Below are positions 1 through 5,785 of a stretch of 8,124 bases of DNA, one piece after another. The notes under the pieces were generated by a model, which made no database searches, was not told where the DNA came from, and saw nothing but the letters and a program-made list of their open reading frames with translations. Source of the DNA: Bacillota bacterium (GTDB taxonomy: Bacteria > Bacillota_A > Clostridia > DSM-8532); NCBI GenBank assembly GCA_023424865.1, contig JAFADM010000154.1, positions 1 to 8,124 of the forward strand, in the 5' to 3' direction. Numbering within the stretch: the first letter of the stretch is position 1; every line of letters begins with the position of its first letter. A program made the position numbers and the translations under genes.

Positions 1-3000
1 TCGAAGTGGTGACCATTAAAACAGATATCCTCTTAAGCGCGGTGAAGGTAGGTTACACCAACGAGGGAGATACGGTATGGAAGCTCTCCTGGAATCCGGT
101 TGTTATCGACACCTCTACCGCCAGCCGTGTGGAGTATGAGCTCTACCGCTATACCAATTCGGACCCCAACCCCCTTATGTATCGCCTGATACCGGGGCAG
201 GACAGCTATGAGCTGGTTATCCCAAAGGGGGACACCAATACCTACAGCTTCCGAATGGATGCCAAGGTTTATATGAATGACGGCTCTGTTATGAACTTCA
301 TATCCAATAATAAGGTCATTTTACGGGAGCAAATACCTCAGCAGCCGGAGGCTCCTGAAATAACTGACAGCTTTCCGGATGCCAGTCCCTCGCCTCTCTA
401 TTTCAGCGATCTTCTTACCTCGTCGGAAGCTACGGTTATGTGGCTTGCACCTTATGACGGACAAGGTTATCTGGATACCAATGTCAGCTATGACATTTAC
501 CTTACGGAGGATATTAACGAGGTCACCACTCCGGACAGTCTGAGCCGCATTGCATCGGATCTTTATATCGGAAGCTCGGGCCAGATAAAAAACAAAAACA
601 CCGGTTTGGTTGAAGGCCATAAATACACCGTTGGAAATTTAAAATCCAATACCACCTATTACTTTGTTATCTACGCCAAGAAGCATTATCTGGTAAGACG
701 GGAATCGGACGGGGTTATGGTTTCCACAGCCTATTACTCCAAGCAGTCGGTGAAGGTGATTGTTACCAAGCCCGACGCCAGCGCGGATCGTCCGGTAGCC
801 CCTCCAAGCCCGCCCTTTGCGGTTAAGTCGCCTGCGGAGGAGAATGTTACCCTGACTGGAGCCACGCTGACCTTGAAAAAGCTGTGGTACGGCTTCTTCA
901 ATGAAACGAAAAAGGGCTGGGATGCAGTAGATAAGGCGGATTACGAGGCCAACGCCCTTCTGTCCAACGGCAATCCGGAGAAAAAAGATTCTGTTTTGGT
1001 CAATTATGGAGCCGGCTGGAAGGTTATACCCCATGTTATCAGCTATTCCAGTGCATTGACGGCAGTGAGGATTCATAAACAGGATCCCACCATTCAGCAG
1101 ATAAGCTACAATGACCTGGTCCTATCTGAAATGGATGCCTTTAAAATCCAGCAATCCGCCGTTAATGTTCCCAATATCGCTGACGACGCTTTGCCGAGTC
1201 AACAGAATTTTGATATTCCCATAACCGGCCTTGCCCAGAATACGGCCTATATTATCTGGGTAACCATACAAAATCAAAACGGCGATATATCGGATGCGTC
1301 GGATCCGGTTATAATAACAACACCCGCCGATGTTTCCCAATGGCCGGTCATACCTACCGTACCGGAGGATGTTAAGGGTATTGCCGCCGATAATTTTATC
1401 GATCTTTTCTGGACCTATAAAAGCGGGATGAACTATGAGATTAAGGCAGGCACATCGGACAGCTTAAGCGGCGCGTCCATCACCGCTACGGTGACCTATG
1501 CCGAGCTCATGAGCCAGACCTATTACCGGCTTGCCGGACTTTCACCCAATACCCTGTATTATATCTGGGTAAGGGCCGTGAGTACGGGCTCCACCGGAGG
1601 GACGCTGTACTCCGACTACAGTAACCCGCTTCTTATAAAAACAGAAGCCTTCAGGCCTCCTTCCGTACCCACCGGCTTTGGTATCAAAGGCGGAACCGAA
1701 GGGATTACTCAAAATTCCGTTGCCTATGAATGGGAAACTCTGACAGGCTTGAAATACTGGCTGGAATTTTCGGACAACGCCAACTTTACCAATTCAAAGT
1801 GGATTGAGGTGGCAGGGGATAATTACACCGTGACAGGACTCATTTCCAACCGCCGCTATTATGCCCGGCTATATGCGGAGGACCTTGCAACAGGTCTTCG
1901 CTCAGAGTCCACCCGGACCATTATGGTCATTACCAATAAGAGCAAGGACGACTATGACTCCAACTACGATCTGGACGATGCCCTCACAGGAGACGGTCTT
2001 ATTATAGGCTCAAAGGTGGAAAACGGCGTGTGGATCATCACCTCAGTGGATGCCAATTCCCATCTGCTGGCTGAAAAAATCCGTTCGGTGTCAGGTCCGG
2101 TCATGAAACTGGATTTAACCAATCCCCCCAGCTCAACGGTGCACACCGTACGGCTGGATTTGGGCGCCCAGGTTATTGATGCCCTGTCAGCGATGAAAAA
2201 GGAGCTGTACATCCAGCTTCCGTTTATGAATATTCTGTTAAAACCGGGAACACTTGAGACGGACACCTACTTTACTTTAAGGGGACAAAACGCCAATTTC
2301 ACCGTCAGGCTGGAAACCGTTTCGCCTGCAAGCCAATTTAAGGCGGCCTCGGAGATGCAGCTGAAAAGCCCTATTGCCCAGGTAAAGGTGCAGACGGCAT
2401 CAGGCGGAGGTTCTTTGGGAAGCTTTATAAAACCCCTTCAGGTGGAAATGCCGGTAAACGGTATCTCAAGCTATGGTGCTGGTCAAATTAAGAATTATGC
2501 CTCTCAAGCCTCGGGAGGAGCCTGGTCGGCTATACCGTCCTGGATTGATTATAAAGCGGGAAATGTGGTGGGCTCCCTTTCCTTCCCGGGAGCTGTGACT
2601 GCTGCAGCCTGGGGTGTTACGGTACCCGTTACCGTTCCCTCCTATGTGGCTGACAGCCTGGAGGCCATTCAGTCGGTTTATTCCCTGAAGAGCCTCTCCG
2701 CCGGAACCTTTAACGCCAATGCAAACATAACGGACGCAGCGGCGGCCAAGCTCCTTCTTGATGTTATGAACCAGGCATACACTGCTTCGGATGTCATTGA
2801 AAAGGCAGCAAGAAGCGGTCTTGTTCAAAATTCGTCGGAAATAGCGAATAGTAATCTTCGCAAGGACAAAGCTATTGATATGCTTGCCTCCCTGTACCGG
2901 CTTAAAACTCATGAAAGCATTACACCCTCCCGGCCGAATGTTTGGTATCAATTTAAGGATTTGTCAAACGTCAATGCAAAATACCTGAATGCTTTCAAAT

Positions 3001-3125
3001 TTGCATTGGAAAACGGCATTGTACAGGGCAACGGTTCCGGATATTCGCAGCCCGAAAAAATCTTGACTTACGGTGAATTTTTGTCACTTTTGGAAAGAGT
3101 TCTCCGTTTGTGCGGTGAATTGTAG
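1..3125 (+). CDS. Large cell-surface protein with FN3 modules and degenerate SLH-like C-terminus (5' partial)
   Basis: The frame is open from the window edge (first full codon at 3, stop at 3123-3125), so the N-terminus and any signal peptide are missing. Residues are numbered from the GTG at 6. Five FN3-like modules can be seen, at about 20-107, 115-256, 263-440, 447-547 and 552-645. Modules two to five carry the FN3 strand signature, for example SPNTLYYIWVRA at 513-524 and QNTAYIIWV at 411-419. Module 3 has an extra stretch of about 100 residues (290-390). Residues 663-770 and 785-880 look like the beta-rich modules that precede SLH repeats in Firmicute surface proteins (inferred from patterns such as VRLDLGAQVIDAL at 715-727). 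Three SLH-like repeats follow at about 885-923, 925-967 and 978-1035; the last contains ALENGIVQGNGSGY. The likely role is a secreted or wall-associated protein for adhesion, scaffolding or polymer binding; no catalytic motif is visible. There is no U-tailed terminator before murA. FN3 and surface-protein assignment is fairly sure, the exact role unknown. Confidence 0.85.
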   Translation, partial: EVVTIKTDILLSAVKVGYTNEGDTVWKLSWNPVVIDTSTASRVEYELYRYTNSDPNPLMYRLIPGQDSYELVIPKGDTNTYSFRMDAKVYMNDGSVMNFISNNKVILREQIPQQPEAPEITDSFPDASPSPLYFSDLLTSSEATVMWLAPYDGQGYLDTNVSYDIYLTEDINEVTTPDSLSRIASDLYIGSSGQIKNKNTGLVEGHKYTVGNLKSNTTYYFVIYAKKHYLVRRESDGVMVSTAYYSKQSVKVIVTKPDASADRPVAPPSPPFAVKSPAEENVTLTGATLTLKKLWYGFFNETKKGWDAVDKADYEANALLSNGNPEKKDSVLVNYGAGWKVIPHVISYSSALTAVRIHKQDPTIQQISYNDLVLSEMDAFKIQQSAVNVPNIADDALPSQQNFDIPITGLAQNTAYIIWVTIQNQNGDISDASDPVIITTPADVSQWPVIPTVPEDVKGIAADNFIDLFWTYKSGMNYEIKAGTSDSLSGASITATVTYAELMSQTYYRLAGLSPNTLYYIWVRAVSTGSTGGTLYSDYSNPLLIKTEAFRPPSVPTGFGIKGGTEGITQNSVAYEWETLTGLKYWLEFSDNANFTNSKWIEVAGDNYTVTGLISNRRYYARLYAEDLATGLRSESTRTIMVITNKSKDDYDSNYDLDDALTGDGLIIGSKVENGVWIITSVDANSHLLAEKIRSVSGPVMKLDLTNPPSSTVHTVRLDLGAQVIDALSAMKKELYIQLPFMNILLKPGTLETDTYFTLRGQNANFTVRLETVSPASQFKAASEMQLKSPIAQVKVQTASGGGSLGSFIKPLQVEMPVNGISSYGAGQIKNYASQASGGAWSAIPSWIDYKAGNVVGSLSFPGAVTAAAWGVTVPVTVPSYVADSLEAIQSVYSLKSLSAGTFNANANITDAAAAKLLLDVMNQAYTASDVIEKAARSGLVQNSSEIANSNLRKDKAIDMLASLYRLKTHESITPSRPNVWYQFKDLSNVNAKYLNAFKFALENGIVQGNGSGYSQPEKILTYGEFLSLLERVLRLCGEL

Positions 3126-3186
3126 CAAAAGTGCCAATGATTCATTTTCCACGGTTTAAACCCAATTGATGAGACATAATAAAGTT

Positions 3187-3219
3187 GTCATTCTTTTTGA
3201 ATGACCAAGCAAAAGCTTG
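3187..3219 (+). repeat. Two adjacent small perfect hairpins upstream of murA
   Basis: Two inverted repeats lie back to back. GTCATTC (3187-3193) pairs with GAATGAC (3199-3205) across a TTTTT loop, and CAAGC (3206-3210) pairs with GCTTG (3215-3219) across an AAAA loop. Neither is followed by a T-run, so they are not intrinsic terminators. They lie in the 190-nt gap between the surface-protein gene and murA, and could be part of a structured murA leader or operator-like dyads. Function is not known. Confidence 0.5.
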
Positions 3220-3244
3220 AATCAGCAAACCTTTAATTGTGTAC

Positions 3245-3259
3245 ATAAGGCACTGGAAT
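3245..3259 (+). repeat. Copy 1 of intergenic motif ATA-N-GGCACTGGAAT
   Basis: This 15-nt stretch matches 5278-5292 at 14 of 15 positions. Both copies are intergenic, and in both the GGAAT end forms the left arm of a hairpin. It may be a small repeated element or a shared RNA or DNA signal. Only two copies are visible, so chance cannot be excluded. Confidence 0.4.
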
Positions 3260-3282
3260 CCCTTGGGTAACCCAAGGGATTC
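3256..3282 (+). promoter_or_regulatory. Perfect 12-bp hairpin in the murA leader
   Basis: GAATCCCTTGGG (3256-3267) pairs without mismatch with CCCAAGGGATTC (3271-3282) around a TAA triloop. The stem can be extended imperfectly outwards to GGC (3249-3251) with GCC (3287-3289). The sequence after it is TCTCGCGCC, not a T-run, so it is not a canonical intrinsic terminator on either strand. It ends 33 nt before the murA ATG and 22 nt before its GGG ribosome-binding core. A role in mRNA stability, pausing or protein binding is possible but inferred. Confidence 0.6.
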
Positions 3283-3315
3283 TCGCGCCAAATAAAGAAG
3301 TAAAGGGTGTTTGCT

Positions 3316-4578
3316 ATGGAAGCTTTCGTTATTAGAGGCGGTAAAGCCTTAAAAGGTACTGCACAGGTCAGCAGCTCGAAAAATGCCATTCTTCCCATTC
3401 TCTCTGCTTGTCTTTTAACTACCGAAAATTGCCTTATAAAACAAATACCGGGTTTAGATGATGTTATTGGAATGTGTGAGCTTATAAACAATCTGGGCGC
3501 TGACATTCATGTAAATGGAAAAATAAGGGAGATTAATGTCTGTGCAACGGAATTAACCGGAAGTACGGCACCCTATGAAATTGTCAGCAAACTGCGCGCT
3601 TCCTTTTTGGTTATGGGCTCGCTTCTGGCCAGAACCGGTACGGCCAGGGTTGCCATGCCCGGCGGCTGTCCCATTGGCAGCAGGCCTGTGGATTTGCATT
3701 TAAAAGGCTTTGAAGCTATGGGTGCCCATATTGAAAACGGTCATGGCTATATTGAGGCACGCTGCCCGGACGGCCGCCTCCACGGAGCCCGGATTTATCT
3801 TGATTTTCCAAGCGTTGGCGCCACGGAGAATCTTCTTATAGGTGCTGTTCTGGCCGAGGGACAAACCATTATTGAAAATGCGGCATCAGAGCCGGAAATA
3901 AACGATTTAGCGGCTTTTCTCATAAAAATGGGTGCCCGGGTAACCGGTGCGGGAACGGATACCATTATTGTTCAGGGTGTGGAAAAATTAAACGGCACCG
4001 ACCACTCTATTATGCCGGACCGTATAGAGGCAGGAACCCTCATGACGGCAGCAGCCATTACCAGGGGGGATGTAACTCTGGAGAATGTTGTGCCCGAGCA
4101 TTTGAGGCCTGTTATAGCAAAGCTTCGGGAATCCGGCTTTGAAGTGATTGAAAACGAAACCTCAGTTAGAGTAAGAGGAGATGGCAGACCCAGTCCCCTG
4201 GACATTAAAACACACCCCTTTCCCGGTTTCCCCACGGATATGCAAGCTCAGTTTTCCGCCCTTTTGGCCTTTGCCTCCGGAACAAGCATGATTGTGGAAA
4301 CCATTTTTGAAAACAGGTATATGCACGTCAATGAGCTTAAGCGCATGGGGGCCCTCATCCGCCTGGACGGACGAAGTGCAATTATTGAGGGGCAGGAGCA
4401 CCTGCAGGGTGCACAAACCCGGGCTACCGACTTAAGGGCCGGTGCGGCCCTCATTCTGGCAGGCCTGGGTGCCAACGGAATCACAGAGGTATTGGATATT
4501 CATCATATTGACAGAGGCTATGAATTTATTGAAAATAAGTTACAGAGGCTGGGAGCGGATATCCGGAGGGTTGATTAA
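3316..4578 (+). CDS. murA: UDP-N-acetylglucosamine 1-carboxyvinyltransferase (MurA)
   Basis: MurA transfers enolpyruvate from phosphoenolpyruvate to UDP-GlcNAc in the cytoplasm, the first committed step of peptidoglycan synthesis. The product is 420 aa, the usual length. The chosen start is ATG 3316, with AAAGGGTG at 3302-3309 at suitable spacing. An in-frame GTG at 3307 would add three residues but overlaps that ribosome binding site, and MEAFVIRGGK is a typical MurA beginning. Residues matching E. coli Lys22, Arg91, Cys115, Arg120, Asp305 and Arg397 are Lys22 (in SSKNAILP), Arg94, Cys118 (in PGGCPIGSRPVDLH), Arg123, Asp308 (in FPTDMQAQ) and Arg400 (in IDRGYE). The enzyme is therefore predicted active. 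Cys118 is the fosfomycin target, so the enzyme should be fosfomycin-sensitive (inference). Firmicutes often have two MurA paralogues; I cannot tell which this is. It is followed after 54 nt by a yfbR-like gene on the same strand. Confidence 0.97.
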   Translation: MEAFVIRGGKALKGTAQVSSSKNAILPILSACLLTTENCLIKQIPGLDDVIGMCELINNLGADIHVNGKIREINVCATELTGSTAPYEIVSKLRASFLVMGSLLARTGTARVAMPGGCPIGSRPVDLHLKGFEAMGAHIENGHGYIEARCPDGRLHGARIYLDFPSVGATENLLIGAVLAEGQTIIENAASEPEINDLAAFLIKMGARVTGAGTDTIIVQGVEKLNGTDHSIMPDRIEAGTLMTAAAITRGDVTLENVVPEHLRPVIAKLRESGFEVIENETSVRVRGDGRPSPLDIKTHPFPGFPTDMQAQFSALLAFASGTSMIVETIFENRYMHVNELKRMGALIRLDGRSAIIEGQEHLQGAQTRATDLRAGAALILAGLGANGITEVLDIHHIDRGYEFIENKLQRLGADIRRVD

Positions 4579-4625
4579 TCCTCCGGCCTGTCCGGCGGGT
4601 TCCCCGTTGCCGGACAGAGTGGAGG
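4563..4625 (+). promoter_or_regulatory. Competing hairpins at the murA end that can hide or free the yfbR ribosome binding site
   Basis: CCGGAGG (4563-4569, last murA codons) pairs perfectly with CCTCCGG (4580-4586). Just downstream, CTGTCCGGC (4588-4596) pairs perfectly with GCCGGACAG (4609-4617). The same CCTCC (4580-4584) can instead pair with GGAGG (4621-4625), the ribosome binding site of the next gene, across a 3x3 internal loop outside the second stem. The two arrangements exclude each other. The second stem has no T-run after it, so it is not an intrinsic terminator. Pairings are read directly; the regulatory role is inferred. Confidence 0.5.
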
Positions 4626-4632
4626 AAACAAA

Positions 4633-5232
4633 ATGAAACAAGAAGCTAAAGGCAGTCAATATAATTTTTTCGCTTTTCTTTCCCGTATGAAGCACATTTA
4701 CCGATGGAGCCTCATGCGGAATGTCAATCCGGAAAACATTCAGGAGCATAGCCTGCAGGCAGCCATGATTGCCCACGGGCTGGCTGTTATAAAAAATACT
4801 TATTTCGGGGGAACAGTTAATCCCGAGGCTGTGGCTTTGAAAGCAGTTTATCATGACAGCAACGAAACGCTGACTGGGGATTTGCCCACACCCATAAAAT
4901 ACTTCAACCCCGAAATTGAAAAAGCCTATCACGAGCTTGAAAGCCTGTCACGGAAAAAGCTGTTAACCATGCTTCCGGAAGAAATAGCCCGTGCTTTTGA
5001 GCCCATTCTATTCTATGATGACCAATCGGAGGAGGGCAAGCTTGTCAAAGCAGCGGATCGCCTGTGCGCCTATATCAAATGCGTGGAGGAAACTAAGGCG
5101 GGAAACGGTGAGTTTCAAAAGGCTGAGCAGGCTGTGCTTGAAAAGATTAAGGCCCTTGATCTTCCAGAGGTTGACTTTTTTATGGAACATTTCATCGAGA
5201 GCTTCCGTCTGACCCTCGACGAGCTTAATTAA
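4633..5232 (+). CDS. yfbR: HD-domain 5'-deoxynucleotidase, YfbR type
   Basis: YfbR enzymes are cytoplasmic, metal-dependent HD-domain phosphatases that remove the 5'-phosphate from deoxyribonucleoside monophosphates and so help set dNMP pools. The product is 199 aa, the same length I recall for E. coli YfbR, and it follows that protein closely through most of its length. Matching active-site features are Arg24-Trp25 (RWSLMRN), His39 (ENIQEHSLQ), His74-Asp75 (YHDSNETLTGD), Glu78, Asp83 (LTGDLPTPIKYFN) and Asp142 (LVKAADRLCAYIKC), equivalent to E. coli R18, W19, H33, H68, D69, E72, D77 and D137. GGAGG at 4621-4625 lies 7 nt before the ATG. The gene starts 54 nt after murA with no promoter seen in between, so the two are probably cotranscribed. 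No U-tailed terminator is obvious after its stop. Confidence 0.93.
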   Translation: MKQEAKGSQYNFFAFLSRMKHIYRWSLMRNVNPENIQEHSLQAAMIAHGLAVIKNTYFGGTVNPEAVALKAVYHDSNETLTGDLPTPIKYFNPEIEKAYHELESLSRKKLLTMLPEEIARAFEPILFYDDQSEEGKLVKAADRLCAYIKCVEETKAGNGEFQKAEQAVLEKIKALDLPEVDFFMEHFIESFRLTLDELN

Positions 5233-5277
5233 TCGTTTTTCCAAGTGGGACAAATTACCTGATAAAAAGCATTGTTG

Positions 5278-5292
5278 ATATGGCACTGGAAT
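5278..5292 (+). repeat. Copy 2 of intergenic motif ATA-N-GGCACTGGAAT
   Basis: It matches 3245-3259 at 14 of 15 positions, the one difference being T5281 against A3248. Its CTGGAAT end is the left arm of the closing helix of the structure at 5286-5366. TGGCAC resembles the -24 half of a sigma-54 promoter, but there is no matching -12 GC, so I do not read it as one. Confidence 0.4.
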
Positions 5293-5366
5293 AGATTTAT
5301 GACCGGGGGCCTATGCACCCTGGGCATAAATCCATACTCCATAGCGGCTTCCTATTCATATTCCAG
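5286..5366 (+). ncRNA. Candidate structured RNA element (three-way-junction-like), family not recognised
   Basis: A perfect 8-bp closing helix joins CTGGAATA (5286-5293) to TATTCCAG (5359-5366). Directly abutting it, GATTTATG (5294-5301) pairs perfectly with CATAAATC (5325-5332). This hairpin continues after an A.G mismatch through CCGGGG (5303-5308) with CCCTGG (5318-5323, one G.U) to a small loop. A weak third hairpin, ATAG (5341-5344) with CTAT (5352-5355), fits in the remaining strand. There is no T-run after it, so it is not a terminator. It lies 53 nt after the yfbR stop and ends 20 nt before the -35 box of the next promoter. It would therefore be in the yfbR 3' UTR or a separate RNA rather than the leader of the ACT gene. 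It does not match the consensus of a riboswitch I can recall. The structure is clear; that it acts as RNA is inferred. Confidence 0.45.
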
Positions 5367-5386
5367 ATTAATGAATTTTAAAGTGC

Positions 5387-5415
5387 TTGCTACATGTGAT
5401 ACGCATTGCTATAAT
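5387..5415 (+). promoter_or_regulatory. SigA-type promoter with extended -10 for the ACT-DUF711-STAS-DUF951 cluster
   Basis: TTGCTA (5387-5392) is separated by exactly 17 nt from a perfect TATAAT (5410-5415), and TG at 5407-5408 gives the extended -10 form TGNTATAAT. Transcription would begin near 5422, giving a leader of about 86 nt before the ATG at 5508. It is the best promoter match in the window and sits in front of the first gene of the four-gene cluster. Confidence 0.8.
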
Positions 5416-5490
5416 GGATTTTAAGGCATTTTTGCGGGTATAAAGATTCCGTAAAGAATTGCCAATACCGGTTTCGGTGATGATATACTT

Positions 5491-5497
5491 GGGAAGG
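5491..5497 (+). promoter_or_regulatory. Ribosome binding site GGGAAGG that decides the ACT-gene start
   Basis: GGGAAGG ends only 1 nt before the in-frame ATG at 5499 but 10 nt before the ATG at 5508. The longer start would be too close for initiation, so the 89-residue form is preferred. Confidence 0.7.
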
Positions 5498-5507
5498 AAT
5501 GAAAAAG

Positions 5508-5777
5508 ATGAAAGCAGTAATTTCCGTTTTGGGTTGCGACAGGGTGGGCATTATCGCCTCGGTTACAGGCATACTGGCCAAAACAAATGTAAATATTCTG
5601 GATATTTCCCAAACCATATTGCAAAATATATTTACAATGATTATGGTTGTGGATTTATCGGGGTTAACCGTTGAATTTGCCGAGCTTGGCACTATGCTTC
5701 AAAAAGCCGGTGAAGAACTGGGCGTAGAAATTCGCCTGCAAAGGGAAGAAATCTTTACAAGCATGCATAGGATTTAG
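5508..5777 (+). CDS. ACT-domain protein, UPF0237 family
   Basis: This is a stand-alone ACT domain of 89 aa, the typical length for UPF0237 (S. pneumoniae SP_0238 type). ACT domains bind small ligands, often amino acids, at dimer interfaces; the ligand of this family is not established. Visible features are the N-terminal strand MKAVISVLG, the ligand-loop region [13 protein letters not shown] (residues 9-21), and [18 protein letters not shown] (27-44) leading into MIMVVDLS (44-51). The start at 5508 is chosen over the in-frame ATG at 5499 from ribosome binding site spacing and family length. The stop overlaps the ribosome binding site of the DUF711 gene, whose ATG is 8 nt further on, implying translational coupling. 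The two genes are neighbours in many Firmicutes and archaea, which suggests that this protein regulates or partners the DUF711 protein (inference). It is first in the cluster behind the promoter at 5387-5415. Confidence 0.93.
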   Translation: MKAVISVLGCDRVGIIASVTGILAKTNVNILDISQTILQNIFTMIMVVDLSGLTVEFAELGTMLQKAGEELGVEIRLQREEIFTSMHRI

Positions 5778-5785
5778 GTGATAAA

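Noticed and set aside
321..1340. Three reverse-strand ORFs of 72-145 codons opposite the FN3 gene
   Set aside because: They are antisense shadows of a clear coding frame, with no family resemblance and no consistent ribosome binding sites.
3217..3245. Possible murA promoter TTGAAT, 17 nt, TGTACA
   Set aside because: The -10 is poor and the -35 lies in a hairpin arm; too weak to list as a promoter.
3256..3282. Hairpin as an intrinsic terminator for the surface-protein gene
   Set aside because: No T-run follows the stem on either strand.
3307..3315. GTG start for MurA at 3307, giving 423 aa
   Set aside because: It overlaps the AAAGGGTG ribosome binding site of ATG 3316, and the product from ATG 3316 begins like other MurA proteins with catalytic residues at a constant offset of 3 from E. 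coli.
3972..4932. Reverse-strand ORFs over murA and yfbR, and a + strand ORF at 4442-4636
   Set aside because: All overlap confidently assigned genes in other frames; the products look like random translations rich in Ser, Arg and Cys.
5281..5296. TGGCAC as a sigma-54 promoter
   Set aside because: The -12 element is TAGA at the required distance instead of TTGC, and the related copy at 3248 lacks both the leading T and a -12 GC.
5459..5489. TTGCCA with TATACT as a second promoter before the ACT gene
   Set aside because: The spacer is 19 nt and transcription would start on the ribosome binding site; the promoter at 5387-5415 is far better.
5499..5507. ATG start for the ACT protein at 5499, giving 92 aa
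   Set aside because: Only 1 nt separates it from GGGAAGG; ATG 5508 has a 10-nt spacing and gives the family's usual length.
5459..5674. 71-codon + strand ORF overlapping the ACT gene
   Set aside because: It is out of frame with the clear ACT-domain gene and resembles no family.
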